Positions 9,418 through 18,157 of a stretch of DNA of 64,000 nucleotides are shown in pieces. The translations under genes were made by a program, and so were the position numbers. Position 1 is the first letter of the stretch; every line of letters begins with the position of its first letter. The DNA lies in NCBI RefSeq assembly GCF_003568665.1, contig NZ_QXMH01000003.1:248001-312000 (forward strand), read 5' to 3'. The notes under the pieces were generated by a model. The model saw only the letters and a list, made by a program, of their open reading frames with translations. It made no database searches and was not told the DNA's origin. This DNA is from Chitinophaga alhagiae (lineage in GTDB: Bacteria > Bacteroidota > Bacteroidia > Chitinophagales > Chitinophagaceae).

Positions 9418-10308
9418 CTATGGTGTAATGGTTAAGTTAATTTCGCGCAGCAGGCGCTTTTCTCCCGTGTACCGCACGGCAGACGCATCAAATATAACTT
9501 TATAAGTGCCCGGTTCCTTATATACGTATGTGTGCTCTTCCAGTACAGTGCTCACGTTTTTCAGCGCGGTGCCCACATCCGGCTTGATCTGCCAGGGGTT
9601 GAAGCCCTTGCTGATCACCCAGTCCTCATTATCATCCGCCGTGCCGGGAGCGTTGGCAATGAGCAGCTGCGCGGTGGTAATGGTCCATTTGAAGCCCGGG
9701 TTCTTGACATCCACCTGCAGCCAGCCGCCGGTGCTCATTACGGCCAGCGGAGATACCACCCCGTCATCAGACACGTTGTTGGCCTCGAAAGTGCGGATCA
9801 CCCACTGGTTTTGCCCCTGCGGTTTTTTATAGTCTGTGTAACGGAAGGCAACGTATACCAGCGCGGAATCTTCCGGCGGCCTGGCAAACTCCTTCAGGCT
9901 CACTACGCCGGAGGGCGTACGGTCTACACCGGTAGAAAACACGGCGCGGTCTGAAATGTCCGTCCAGGTAGCGGCGGCCAGGTCTTCTGCGGTGGCTTTG
10001 CCGTTAAAGTTGTTAGACACCATCAGCTGCAGGTTGTCACGGACCAGGCCGTACCGCACCCAGGTGCTGAATTGCACCTGCAGGTCATTGGCGGCGCTGG
10101 TGCGTTTCCTGAACTCATAGTTGTGACCCGGCTCACCGGAGAAAAAAGTGATATTGTCAGGGTTGCCGCTGAATACGAACCGTACGGTATCACCGGCCTT
10201 ATAGGTCAGGGAGCTGGTATGCACCTGGAAGTCAGGCATAGGCACCTTTTCTCTTTTACAGGCGGCCAGCGCGGCGGCGGCTGCCAGCATATATATGAGC
10301 TTTCGCAT
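9418..10308 (-). CDS. DUF5017-like surface lipoprotein (SusE position)
   Basis: A 296-residue lipoprotein: the lipobox LAAC gives the lipidated cysteine at residue 17. After it comes a PKD-like strand set (YKAGDTVRFVFSG, NITFFSGEPG), then a domain containing WVIRTFEANN and a C-terminal beta strand region ending YKVIFDASAV. This arrangement corresponds to DUF5017-type proteins that sit directly after susD and act as extra glycan-binding proteins at the outer surface. It begins 2 nt after the susD stop, so it is translationally linked to SusCD. Binding to the locus substrate is inferred from gene order. Confidence 0.75.
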   Translation of the reverse strand: MRKLIYMLAAAAALAACKREKVPMPDFQVHTSSLTYKAGDTVRFVFSGNPDNITFFSGEPGHNYEFRKRTSAANDLQVQFSTWVRYGLVRDNLQLMVSNNFNGKATAEDLAAATWTDISDRAVFSTGVDRTPSGVVSLKEFARPPEDSALVYVAFRYTDYKKPQGQNQWVIRTFEANNVSDDGVVSPLAVMSTGGWLQVDVKNPGFKWTITTAQLLIANAPGTADDNEDWVISKGFNPWQIKPDVGTALKNVSTVLEEHTYVYKEPGTYKVIFDASAVRYTGEKRLLREINLTITP

Positions 10309-10310
10309 AA

Positions 10311-11879
10311 TTACCAGTTGGGATTTTGAATGATCAAATGATTTACCGTTACTTCAGAGTTGGGGATGGGGAACACGAGGTTCCTTGCCGTTACGTTCTT
10401 GGCGGCATTGCCCGAGTACTTGAAGCCGGAGGGGGCGGTAGCGTTGATTTCCGCCGCCAGCGTTTGCATATGCTGAAGATACAGGCCCCAACGGATGAGG
10501 TCATGTTTGCGCATGGCTTCAAAAGCCAGCTCACGGGCGCGCTCATCCTGCAGGTACGCCAGGAAAGCGGCTTTATCCATACCGGCCGGCGCGTCAACAG
10601 TGGCGTCTGGCGTATTTACCGGTTTGCCGTAGCCTCTTCTGCGCACCATGTTCATGGCGTTGTAAGCGTCTGCATTAGGGCCGTTCACTTCGTTCTCCGC
10701 CTCCGCTTTCATCAGCAGCACGTCTGCATAGCGGATCACGGGGAAGTTGGTGGAATTATACGTTCTGTTCTTGGGCGTAGCCGTTTCATACTCCCTGCGC
10801 CATTTACCTACGGTACGGTCATATACCTGCGCATCCGTATAAAAGGTTTTAGTGGTTACGCCGTTGGCAACGGTGTATTTATAGGGAGCAATGGCCCAGT
10901 CGCGGCGCGGGTCTGCCGGGTCATACATCTCGAACATGCGGGCGGTGGGGTGCATGCCGCCACCACTGTAACCGATAGTTTCATCCAGGCACTCCAGCCC
11001 GTTCTCGATGCCTACAGCGCCCGCCAGTTGTGCATTGCCCAGCTGGTTGCCGAACATGCCCACCTCCCATATGCACTCCTGCAGGTCGTATTTATCCTGG
11101 GAGTGGTTGATGAATATCTGCTTGTAATCAGGGCTCAGGGAATGGCGGCCGGAGCTGATCACTTTATCGGCATAGGCCAGCGCATCTTTATAACGCTCTG
11201 TTTGCTTCAGCGGCTCCCCTGCCATGGTCAGGAAAACCCTGGCCAGGATGGCCTGCACGGCGGTTTGCGTAACGGTTTCATTGTAGTTGTACCCGTTGAT
11301 GTCACTCACCAGCGGCTCCGCCTCCTGCATATCTTTCACGATCTGCGCATATACTTCCGCCACGGTTGAACGCGGCAGGTATTTGTCGGTAGGAGACTTG
11401 GTGGAGGTCAGCTTCAGCGGTACGCCGCCAAAATGGTCTACCAGCAGGAAGTAATAATACGCCCGCAGGAAAAGGGTTTCGCCCTTGATCACGTTGCGCT
11501 TGGTTTCATCCATATCCGGCTTGTTGATGTTCTCCAGCAAGAGGTTGGCCCGGTCTATGCCCTGGTAGGCGGTTTCCCAGAAACGGCCAATATCCAGCTG
11601 GCCGGCGTCAAACTCCATTACCTTCAGCTGGGCAATAGTGATGTTCTTGAAGAAAAACTCGTCGCTGATAGCCAGGTAACTGAACAACCCGCGGGAGTAC
11701 ATGCGCCCGAAGTTATCTATCAGCCGGTTGTACACCCCGTTCAGCGCGCGGCGCAGGTCGGCTTCCGTATTGTAATAATTGTCCGGCGTTACAAAATCTT
11801 CCGGCTCCGTTTCAAGAAACTTGCTGCAACTGCTGAAAGTACTGGCTGCAAGCAATAAAAATATGAGGATGCGTTTCAT
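10311..11879 (-). CDS. SusD/RagB family outer-membrane lipoprotein
   Basis: A 522-residue SusD-type protein. The ATG at 11879 opens a lipoprotein signal (MKRILIFLLLAASTFSSC, lipidated C18); a GTG two codons upstream is less likely. The N-terminal TEPEDFVTPDNYYNTEADL, the TPR-like helix with LFLRAYYYFLLVDHFGGVPL (about 140-160), and the C-terminal RARELAFEAMRKHDLIRWG segment are hallmarks of the family. SusD proteins form the lid on SusC and capture glycans at the cell surface. It lies 18 nt downstream of susC and 2 nt before the DUF5017-like gene. The cognate glycan is unknown. Confidence 0.93.
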   Translation of the reverse strand: MKRILIFLLLAASTFSSCSKFLETEPEDFVTPDNYYNTEADLRRALNGVYNRLIDNFGRMYSRGLFSYLAISDEFFFKNITIAQLKVMEFDAGQLDIGRFWETAYQGIDRANLLLENINKPDMDETKRNVIKGETLFLRAYYYFLLVDHFGGVPLKLTSTKSPTDKYLPRSTVAEVYAQIVKDMQEAEPLVSDINGYNYNETVTQTAVQAILARVFLTMAGEPLKQTERYKDALAYADKVISSGRHSLSPDYKQIFINHSQDKYDLQECIWEVGMFGNQLGNAQLAGAVGIENGLECLDETIGYSGGGMHPTARMFEMYDPADPRRDWAIAPYKYTVANGVTTKTFYTDAQVYDRTVGKWRREYETATPKNRTYNSTNFPVIRYADVLLMKAEAENEVNGPNADAYNAMNMVRRRGYGKPVNTPDATVDAPAGMDKAAFLAYLQDERARELAFEAMRKHDLIRWGLYLQHMQTLAAEINATAPSGFKYSGNAAKNVTARNLVFPIPNSEVTVNHLIIQNPNW

Positions 11880-11897
11880 CTGCACAGTTTTTAAGCA

Positions 11898-14800
11898 TTA
11901 AAAAGTAATGTCCAGTCCCAGGGTGAGCGTGCGCGACTTGGGATAGGCAGACCAGTCGAAGCCCGGTGTGAGGGCGGTGTGCCGTACGGATACTTCCGGG
12001 TCAAGACCGGTATAGTTGGTCCATGTGAGCAAGTTCTGCGCCGCCGCGTACACACGCAGCGTTTTGATGTTCGCCCTGCGCAGCATGGCCGCCGGCAGCG
12101 AATAACCCAGCGCCACGGTTTTGAGGCGGAGGTAGGAACCGTCTTCTATGGTGCGGGAAGAGTATACCTGCGGGCCCTGGCCGCCTACGCGGTAAAGGGC
12201 GTTGGTCTGGTTCTCAGGCGTCCAGCGGTTCTCGAAAGACTTGAACATGTTCAGGAAGTTACGCTGTACGTCACCGTTCTCGAACTCGATGCGGTTGGCG
12301 TTCAGCAGGTCGTTGCCATAGCTCCACTGGAAAAACACGTTCAGGTCAAACCCGCCGTAGGTGAAGTTGTTGGAAAACCCGCCAACGTGAATCGGGTTCG
12401 GATCACCGATGATGGTGAGGTCGTTGTTGTCTACCTGCCCGTCTCCGTTGATATCCTTGTATTTGATATGCCCCGGCGTGATATTGGCGCGCGGCATGGT
12501 GTTGTTGGGCACTTCATCTTTCAGCACATAGGAGCCGTTAGGCAATTTATTGAAATCGCTGTACTGGTACACCCCGTCAAACAAAAAGCCGTAAAACTGC
12601 GCAATGGGCTGGCCGGGAATGGCAATGTAGGGGAACGCGTTGTTGAAGTTGCCCCAGGTAATGCGCGTAGCCATGCTGGGCTCCCCTTCATTCAGCTGCA
12701 GCACTTTGTTGCGGTTGAATGAAATGTTGAAGCTGGAAGACCATGTGAATTTTTTCCCGGTGATGTTCTGCGTATTAAGGGTCAGCTCCACCCCTTCGTT
12801 AGACACACGGCCCACGTTGCGGAAGCCGTTGAGGTAACCGGTAGAAGCGGGTAGCGTAGCCAGCAGCAACAGGTCTCGCGTGTTCTTTTTATAGTAGTCC
12901 GCGGTGAACGCAATGCGGTTTTTGAGGAAACCTACGTCCAGCCCGAGGTCTATCTGCTCTGTAGTTTCCCATTTCAGTTTCTGGTTACCCAGGTTGTTGG
13001 GAATAATGCCCGCTTCCTGGTTGTTGCCGTAAGAGTAACCGGAATACACGAACATTTGCATGGAAGAGAGGTAGGCAAAGTCAAGCACGCGGTTGTTGCC
13101 CGTGAGGCCATACCCTGCGCGCAGCTTGGCGTCAGACAGCCAGTTGATGTTCTTCATAAAAGGCTCTTCTATCAGCCGCCATGCAAAGGCGCCGGACGGG
13201 AAGCTGGCCCACTTGTTGCCATTGGCGAACTTGGAGGAGCCGTCTGCCCGGAAAGACACGGTGAACAGGTACCTTGAATCATACCCATAGTTTACACGGC
13301 CCAGGAAAGACATCAGCGCACTGCTTGATTTCTCGTTGGGTGCGGTGGCAATGGTACCTTCATCCAGCCCGCTCATGCCCAGCGCTTCATTGGGCACCTG
13401 GGTAGATGTAAAGCCGTGGCGGTACATGGATATTTTCTGCATGGTAACACCGGCCACGGCGTTGATGCTGTGTTTTTTATTGATGGTGCGGATGTAGCTA
13501 AGCGTGTTCTCGTTCAGCAGGTTGGTGGTTTCCCGGTTGTCTACCAAACCGTTTACGCCGAGGTTGCTGCTCCGCGGGTTGCCCATACGCGTGTTGGAGT
13601 TGTTGAACAGTTCACGCCGCCAGTTGATCTTGGTGAGGCCGCCGGTAATGCGCAGCGTGAAATACTTCAGCGGTTTGAACTCCGCGTAAGCGTTGGCAAT
13701 AACAGTATTGTTGAAGGATGGATTGTATTCGTTCTTAGTGGATATGATAGGGTTGATGCGCCATTCCGCCCCTGGGTCAATATTCGGGTCAAACGGCTCG
13801 TCTATCATAGACAGGTCGCTGAGAGAATCTCCCGTTACCGGTCTGAAGCCCCATACGCTGTACATCAGGCTGGAAGTGGGGCCGGAAGCCTGGCCGCTGC
13901 TGGTGCTGTTGGCAAAGGTGCCGAAGGTTTTGGTACCGGTATAGTTGGCATTGAAACCGGCTTTTACCTTGCTGCTGATGGTCTGGTCTATAGACGCGCG
14001 GCCCTGGTAACGGCGGAAGCCGCTGTTGATAATAATACCGTCTTGCGAAAAAACGGAGCCGGACAGCGAGTACCGCGTTTTGTCACTCCCTCCGCGTACG
14101 GAGAGGTTGTGGCTTTGGCCAAAGCCGTTGCGGAACACCTGGTCTTGCCAGTTGATCCCTTTATCGTTCTTATAATCTTCCAGCTTTTTACCGTTTTTCA
14201 GGTAGATAGGCCCGTACAGCCCGGGATTCAGTTCCAGCTGGTACTTCACGAACTCGTAAGGGTCCATCATTTCCTGCTGGCGGATGTTCTGGTCCATGCC
14301 TACCCACATCTGGTAGTTCACTACGGGCGCGCCTATCTTGCCCTGCTTGGTGGTGATCATGATCACCCCGTTGGCGCCGCGCGCACCGTAGATAGCGGTG
14401 GCGGAAGCATCTTTCAGTACTTCTATGGAGGCAATATCCGCCGGGTTGATGATGTTGTTGTCCGGGCTTTCCATCGGGAAGCCGTCTATCACGTACAGCG
14501 GGGAGTTATCCTGCGTAACCGAGTTGTTGCCCCGGATGGCTATTTTCATGCCTTCCCCGGGCTGCCCGTCTGCCGCGGTTACCTGTACCCCGGCCACCCT
14601 GCCGGCCAGGGCCTGTTCAAAGCTGGCCACGGGCGCTTTCTGCAGGTCTTCCACTTTCACTTCGCCCACAGAGCCGGTCAGGTCTCTCCGCTTTACGGTA
14701 CCGTAACCGATCACCACCACGTCGTTCAGGCCTTTAATGGAAGGCTCCATTTTGGTGTTGTACACGGTGGCGGTGGGCGCCAGCTTTACTTCTTTGGTGT

Positions 14801-15062
14801 GGAAGCCCACAAATGAAAATACCAGCACAGCGTCCGGCCCCTGCGGGATACGGATGGTATATACCCCCGCATCGTTGGTCATGGCCTGCGCCTGGCCGCT
14901 TTTTAAAAGAATAGTAACACCGGGAAGCGGTTCCCCTTCCATATCGGTGATCTTCCCGGTAACGGTACGGGACTGGCCGGGGGAAGCAGCCGGCGTTTGT
15001 GCATAGGCGGTTCGGATCAGCGCAATACACAATAGCAACATTGAAAAAATCTTGACATTCAT
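11898..15062 (-). CDS. SusC/RagA TonB-dependent outer-membrane transporter
   Basis: A 1054-residue protein. The ATG at 15062 is preferred over a TTG three codons earlier. A signal peptide (to about residue 22, TAYAQ) is followed by a carboxypeptidase-regulatory-like domain (about 33-115, starting TVTGKITDMEGEPLPGVTI), the conserved VVVIGYGTVKRRDLTGSV segment, a plug domain with LYVIDGFP and VLKDASATAIYGARGANGV, and a 22-strand barrel ending in an aromatic-rich C-terminus. It imports oligosaccharides across the outer membrane with TonB energy. It is the first gene of the locus, and a putative LacI double operator lies 193 nt upstream of its start, next to the divergent regulator. Confidence 0.95.
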   Translation of the reverse strand: MNVKIFSMLLLCIALIRTAYAQTPAASPGQSRTVTGKITDMEGEPLPGVTILLKSGQAQAMTNDAGVYTIRIPQGPDAVLVFSFVGFHTKEVKLAPTATVYNTKMEPSIKGLNDVVVIGYGTVKRRDLTGSVGEVKVEDLQKAPVASFEQALAGRVAGVQVTAADGQPGEGMKIAIRGNNSVTQDNSPLYVIDGFPMESPDNNIINPADIASIEVLKDASATAIYGARGANGVIMITTKQGKIGAPVVNYQMWVGMDQNIRQQEMMDPYEFVKYQLELNPGLYGPIYLKNGKKLEDYKNDKGINWQDQVFRNGFGQSHNLSVRGGSDKTRYSLSGSVFSQDGIIINSGFRRYQGRASIDQTISSKVKAGFNANYTGTKTFGTFANSTSSGQASGPTSSLMYSVWGFRPVTGDSLSDLSMIDEPFDPNIDPGAEWRINPIISTKNEYNPSFNNTVIANAYAEFKPLKYFTLRITGGLTKINWRRELFNNSNTRMGNPRSSNLGVNGLVDNRETTNLLNENTLSYIRTINKKHSINAVAGVTMQKISMYRHGFTSTQVPNEALGMSGLDEGTIATAPNEKSSSALMSFLGRVNYGYDSRYLFTVSFRADGSSKFANGNKWASFPSGAFAWRLIEEPFMKNINWLSDAKLRAGYGLTGNNRVLDFAYLSSMQMFVYSGYSYGNNQEAGIIPNNLGNQKLKWETTEQIDLGLDVGFLKNRIAFTADYYKKNTRDLLLLATLPASTGYLNGFRNVGRVSNEGVELTLNTQNITGKKFTWSSSFNISFNRNKVLQLNEGEPSMATRITWGNFNNAFPYIAIPGQPIAQFYGFLFDGVYQYSDFNKLPNGSYVLKDEVPNNTMPRANITPGHIKYKDINGDGQVDNNDLTIIGDPNPIHVGGFSNNFTYGGFDLNVFFQWSYGNDLLNANRIEFENGDVQRNFLNMFKSFENRWTPENQTNALYRVGGQGPQVYSSRTIEDGSYLRLKTVALGYSLPAAMLRRANIKTLRVYAAAQNLLTWTNYTGLDPEVSVRHTALTPGFDWSAYPKSRTLTLGLDITF

Positions 15063-15088
15063 AACAAGCAACTTGTTTTAAAGATAAA

Positions 15089-15177
15089 CTATGCGTGTAG
15101 TGCAGTAATACCGGAAACTAAAGTAAACGTGGCATAAACAGGCACCGGTAAGCCGATGGTGAGCAACAGCTTTTTCA
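15089..15177 (-). CDS. Possible 29-codon leader ORF upstream of susC
   Basis: An ATG at 15177 opens MKKLLLTIGLPV and ends with a stop at 15089, 26 nt before the susC start and on the same strand. A near-consensus -7 element (CATCTTTG, minus strand, 15201-15208) lies just upstream, so the ORF would be the first thing translated on a susC mRNA starting there. The sequence is hydrophobic and resembles a short secretion signal. There is no family to compare with; coding is suggested only by position and the MKK start. Confidence 0.25.
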
Positions 15178-15254
15178 TACGTGTGAATTTAGTTGATAAC
15201 CAAAGATGGCAACTAACAACTATAACCCGAACAAAAAAATGACACATGACAGCA

Positions 15255-15287
15255 TGGGAACATTCCCAATTTGCGGGAATGTTCCCA
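15255..15287. promoter_or_regulatory. Putative LacI-family double operator, lacI-susC intergenic copy
   Basis: TGGGAACATTCCC, spacer AATTTGC, GGGAATGTTCCCA: a perfect 13-bp inverted repeat whose halves are each near-palindromes. It lies 30 nt before the lacI start and 193 nt before susC, in the divergent region. The same geometry recurs at 111-143. LacI-family proteins bind palindromes as dimers, and two abutting palindromes suit two dimers or one tetramer. I infer autoregulation of lacI and repression of the susC operon. Confidence 0.65.
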
Positions 15288-15317
15288 CCAATTGCAAATA
15301 ATTCGTTTCTTAGCGGT

Positions 15318-16331
15318 ATGAAAAGGCACCAGGTAACCATTATTGACATTGCGAAAGAGCTGAACCTCTCCAAATCTACCGTATCCCGGGCGCTGACCGG
15401 GCATAAGAGCGTGAAGCCGGAAACCCGGCAGGCCGTGCTGGAGCTGGCGGAGAAGCTGGATTATCAACGGAACATGCTGGCCATCAGCCTCATTACCAAA
15501 AAAACGAATACCATCGGCATTATTGTGCCGGAGTTCAAAAGCTCCTACTTCCCCACCGCCATCATTGGCGCGCAGGAAGTGGCCAGCAAGGCGGGTTACA
15601 CCACGGTGATCTGCCAGTCTGACGAAAGTTACGAAACGGAAGTAGCCAATACGAAAGTGATGCTGGCCAACCAGGTAGACGGCATACTGGTATCTATTAC
15701 CCGGGAAACGCGCAACTATGACCACCTGAAGATCTTCCAGCGCAAAGGCATTCCCATCGTATTTTTTAACCGTGTATGTGATGAAATGGACGTGCCGAAG
15801 GTGATCGTAGACGATTATGACGGTTCTTTCCGCGCCGTGAGTTACCTGGTAGAGTCCGGCCGCAAGCGGATTGCCCACCTGGCGGGCCCGGCCTCTCTAA
15901 AGATCAGCGAAAAAAGGCTCAACGGCTACAAGGCCGCCCTGCGCAAGCACAACGTACCGCTGGATGAAGAACTGATGATCTCCTATGACCTGAATATAGA
16001 CAAGGTAAAAATATACGTGAATCACCTGCTGAACCTGGAAAACCGGCCAGACGCCATTTTTGCTGTAAACGACCCCACCGCCATAGAGACCATTCAGGTG
16101 ATCCGGAGAAGAGGGCTGCGGGTGCCGGAAGATATTGCCGTAGTAGGGTTCAGCAACGATTTTGTATCCGGCCTGATAGACCCGCCGCTCACCACCGTAT
16201 CACAGCCCGTGCGGGACATCGGGCGTACCGCCGCGCAATTGCTGATAGACCAGATCAGCCGGGAGGTGGCAGACTGGAAATCCATCATTAAAGTATTGAA
16301 AACGGAACTGGTAGTACGCAAGTCTACCTGA
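15318..16331 (+). CDS. LacI-family transcriptional regulator
   Basis: A 337-residue regulator. The ATG at 15318 is chosen because the DNA-binding domain begins at once (MKRHQVTIIDIAKELNLSKS, then TVSRALTGHKSV); a longer frame from 15246 would run through the operator. Residues 1-60 form the LacI helix-turn-helix plus hinge (KLDYQRNMLA), and residues 62-337 form a periplasmic-binding-protein-like sensor domain (TIGIIVPEFKSSYF, later AVVGFSNDFVSGLIDPPLTTV). It probably senses an intracellular sugar from the locus and controls the divergent susC operon through the 15255-15287 site. Its 3' end overlaps the convergent crp/fnr-type gene by 8 bp. Confidence 0.93.
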   Translation: MKRHQVTIIDIAKELNLSKSTVSRALTGHKSVKPETRQAVLELAEKLDYQRNMLAISLITKKTNTIGIIVPEFKSSYFPTAIIGAQEVASKAGYTTVICQSDESYETEVANTKVMLANQVDGILVSITRETRNYDHLKIFQRKGIPIVFFNRVCDEMDVPKVIVDDYDGSFRAVSYLVESGRKRIAHLAGPASLKISEKRLNGYKAALRKHNVPLDEELMISYDLNIDKVKIYVNHLLNLENRPDAIFAVNDPTAIETIQVIRRRGLRVPEDIAVVGFSNDFVSGLIDPPLTTVSQPVRDIGRTAAQLLIDQISREVADWKSIIKVLKTELVVRKST

Positions 16332-16899
16332 GGCTGCCTTTGCGCAGGCGGCTCAGGGAGGCCGGAGATATGCCGAGGTAAGAAGCGATCAGCTGTTGCG
16401 ATACCCGTTTCTCCAGCCCGGGGAAGTCTGCCCTAAAGATGTTGTACCGTTCTCCCGCGTCTGCCAGCAGCAGATCCCGCTCCCGGCTTTCCCTGGTGGA
16501 AAAAGCGCTCTCCAGCATAGCGATCAGGAACCGGTCCCAGCAGGAATGGCCTTTCCTTACTTCCTGCCAGCGGCTGTAGTCCATTTCCAGTATCTCGCTG
16601 TTCTCCAGCGCTTCAATGAACACACGGGAAGGTTTCTGCCGTATCATGGCGGAATAGGCTGAAATAAAGCTCTGCTCCGGCATAAAATTCCTGGTATATT
16701 CCCTGCCTTCCGCATCTATGTACAGATAACGGAACAACCCTTTACCTACAAAAGCGAACTTGCGGGGCACCTGCCCTTCCTGCAGAAAATAATCGCCTCT
16801 GCGGATGGTGACGGGCTTTCCGATATCCAGTAATTTTTCCGCTTCCGCCGGCGGCACCTGTACAATAGAACGGATGTATTGGATCAGCATGTTTTCCAT
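16324..16899 (-). CDS. Crp/Fnr-family transcriptional regulator
   Basis: A 191-residue protein, starting at MENMLIQYIRSIVQV (ATG 16899; an upstream frame to 16926 adds nine atypical residues). An N-terminal cyclic-nucleotide-binding-type beta-roll (about 20-115, RRGDYFLQEGQVPRKFAFVGKG split around the loop) is followed by a dimer helix and a C-terminal winged helix with SQQLIASYLGISPASLSRLR. In Bacteroidota such short proteins often lack the cAMP-binding arginine, and no clear RxA signature is seen, so the ligand is unknown. It faces away from the QorB-like gene, its probable target, and its 3' end overlaps lacI. Confidence 0.88.
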   Translation of the reverse strand: MENMLIQYIRSIVQVPPAEAEKLLDIGKPVTIRRGDYFLQEGQVPRKFAFVGKGLFRYLYIDAEGREYTRNFMPEQSFISAYSAMIRQKPSRVFIEALENSEILEMDYSRWQEVRKGHSCWDRFLIAMLESAFSTRESRERDLLLADAGERYNIFRADFPGLEKRVSQQLIASYLGISPASLSRLRKGSLR

Positions 16900-16931
16900 A
16901 ACGTAAGTGGGGGGATATGGTCTCACAAGGT

Positions 16932-16960
16932 AAAAAAATAAAGGCGGTAAGAATACCGCC
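16932..16960 (-). terminator. Hairpin with U-tract, leader of the crp/fnr-type gene
   Basis: On the minus strand GGCGGTA, TTCT, TACCGCC forms a 7-bp GC-rich stem followed by a T-rich stretch. It lies about 30-60 nt upstream of the crp/fnr-type start on that gene's own strand, so it could stop transcription arriving from the right or act as a leader attenuator. Nothing upstream on the minus strand within 1.3 kb obviously needs terminating, which favours attenuation or a remnant. Confidence 0.4.
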
Positions 16961-17273
16961 CTTCAATATTTTTAACCATATCCTATGAAAAACCGATGTA
17001 AAAGTATACCGAAACCGCCATGCCGTCAAGCGCGTTTTGGTGAACGCTGCAATTTTTCCAGTTAACGTAGCGGAAAACACCCCGATTAACGAGCACTTAA
17101 CAAAAAGCGGCATGGCACTGCATTCCGGCCGCATGTAAATACCACCCGCAACATGCTGTTTGCGACAAAGGCATATGCGGCGGCGTGCGGCGGTACTTTC
17201 CCGGAAGCCTTTTGCGCACTCCCCTGACCGGGTTGCTGCCGGTTTTGTTCTATTTTCCTTGTAACCCCGCTCC

Positions 17274-17281
17274 TACTTTTG
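17274..17281 (+). promoter_or_regulatory. -7 promoter element of the qorB-like gene
   Basis: TACTTTTG is a perfect TAnnTTTG match 14 nt before the ATG at 17296, predicting a very short leader. No TTG lies at the standard spacing; TTG at 17259 and TTTTG at 17243 are 12 and 26 nt away. Confidence 0.4.
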
Positions 17282-17295
17282 TCAAAAAAAGAACT

Positions 17296-18147
17296 ATGAC
17301 AATCGCAATCACAGGCGCCAGCGGCCACCTCGGCAAAGCCACCCTCCGTTTTTTAATGCAGCAAATCACCCCCGGCAACATCATTGCCGTGGTGCGTGAC
17401 GCGGACAAGATGAAAGATGTTAGCGGCATACAGGTACGCGTGGCGGATTATGACGATGCCGCATCACTGCGGGCGGCTTTTGCCGGCGTGGAAAAACTGC
17501 TGCAGATATCTTCCGCCAGCTATGGCGCGCATGCCACGCAGCAGGAAAAAAACGTGGTAGAAGCGGCCAGGGCAGCAGGTGTACAACACATCGTCTACAC
17601 CAGTTCCGTCAACCTGGCCGAGCAGCCCATTTTTCATGGCGCGCAAACCAACGTGCAAACAGAAAAGGCCATCCGCGACGGCGGCTTCGCCTACACTTTT
17701 TTGCGGGACAGCATGTACATGGAAACCATTCCGCTGTTCATTGGCGCCGCCATGGAAAACGGGCAGATCTATTACCCCGCCGGCAACGGCCGCGTGAGCT
17801 TTGTAGCCCGTACAGACATTGCGGAGGCACTGGCCAACGTACTGGCCGCGCCCAAAGGCCATGTAAACGCGGTGTATGACATCACCGGCAGCCATGCCTA
17901 CTCCTTCCAGGACATTGCCGCCCTGCTGCAAAACATCAAAGGGCTGCCGGCCGCTTATACAGACATTCCCGCCGGCGCGTTCAGAGAGGAGCTGATAAAA
18001 CTGGAAATGCCGCCGGTGGCGGTAGACTTTTACCTCAGCATGGCGGAAAGCGTGAAAGAAGGCGAGTTTGAACATGTAGACGGCGCGCTGGAGCACTTGC
18101 TGGGCAGGAAGCCGTTGAGGCTGGAGGACTATATGAAAGCAGTGTAA
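17296..18147 (+). CDS. QorB/NmrA-like NAD(P)H-dependent reductase
   Basis: A 283-residue atypical short-chain dehydrogenase. The Rossmann motif ITGASGHLGKATLRFL (residues 4-19) binds NAD(P); VRDADK, ADYDDAASLRAAF, VEKLLQISS and HIVYTSSVNL follow the order and length of quinone oxidoreductase QorB (about 286 residues), to which it is close by eye. The ATG at 17296 puts the nucleotide-binding strand right at the N-terminus, as in that family. It probably reduces quinones or similar electrophiles in the cytosol. The divergent Crp/Fnr-type regulator is the obvious candidate controller, a common pairing. Confidence 0.88.
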   Translation: MTIAITGASGHLGKATLRFLMQQITPGNIIAVVRDADKMKDVSGIQVRVADYDDAASLRAAFAGVEKLLQISSASYGAHATQQEKNVVEAARAAGVQHIVYTSSVNLAEQPIFHGAQTNVQTEKAIRDGGFAYTFLRDSMYMETIPLFIGAAMENGQIYYPAGNGRVSFVARTDIAEALANVLAAPKGHVNAVYDITGSHAYSFQDIAALLQNIKGLPAAYTDIPAGAFREELIKLEMPPVAVDFYLSMAESVKEGEFEHVDGALEHLLGRKPLRLEDYMKAV

Positions 18148-18157
18148 AAAACGGGGA

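Larger units (their letters stand above)
16900..17295. other. 396-bp divergent region between crp/fnr-type gene and qorB-like gene
   Basis: No conserved gene is seen. The region holds a nested inverted repeat (GGATATGG at 16913-16920 with CCATATCC at 16976-16983) enclosing a GGCGGTA-AGAA-TACCGCC hairpin at 16943-16960; on the minus strand that hairpin is followed by TTTATTTTTTT, as in an intrinsic terminator. A 26-codon plus-strand frame starts at ATG 16984 but has no support. A TACTTTTG element at 17274-17281 fits a promoter for the rightward gene. Confidence 0.5.

Noticed and set aside
13416..14816. 466-codon plus-strand frame opposite susC
   Set aside because: It lies wholly inside a certain SusC gene, with shadow-type composition.
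15079..15086. TATCTTTA as the susC promoter
   Set aside because: One mismatch to the -7 consensus and no TTG at a suitable distance; the 15201-15208 element is no worse, so neither was listed as a firm promoter.
15246..15317. Longer N-terminus for the LacI regulator
   Set aside because: The extension would translate the double palindrome itself; the DNA-binding domain begins exactly at the ATG at 15318.
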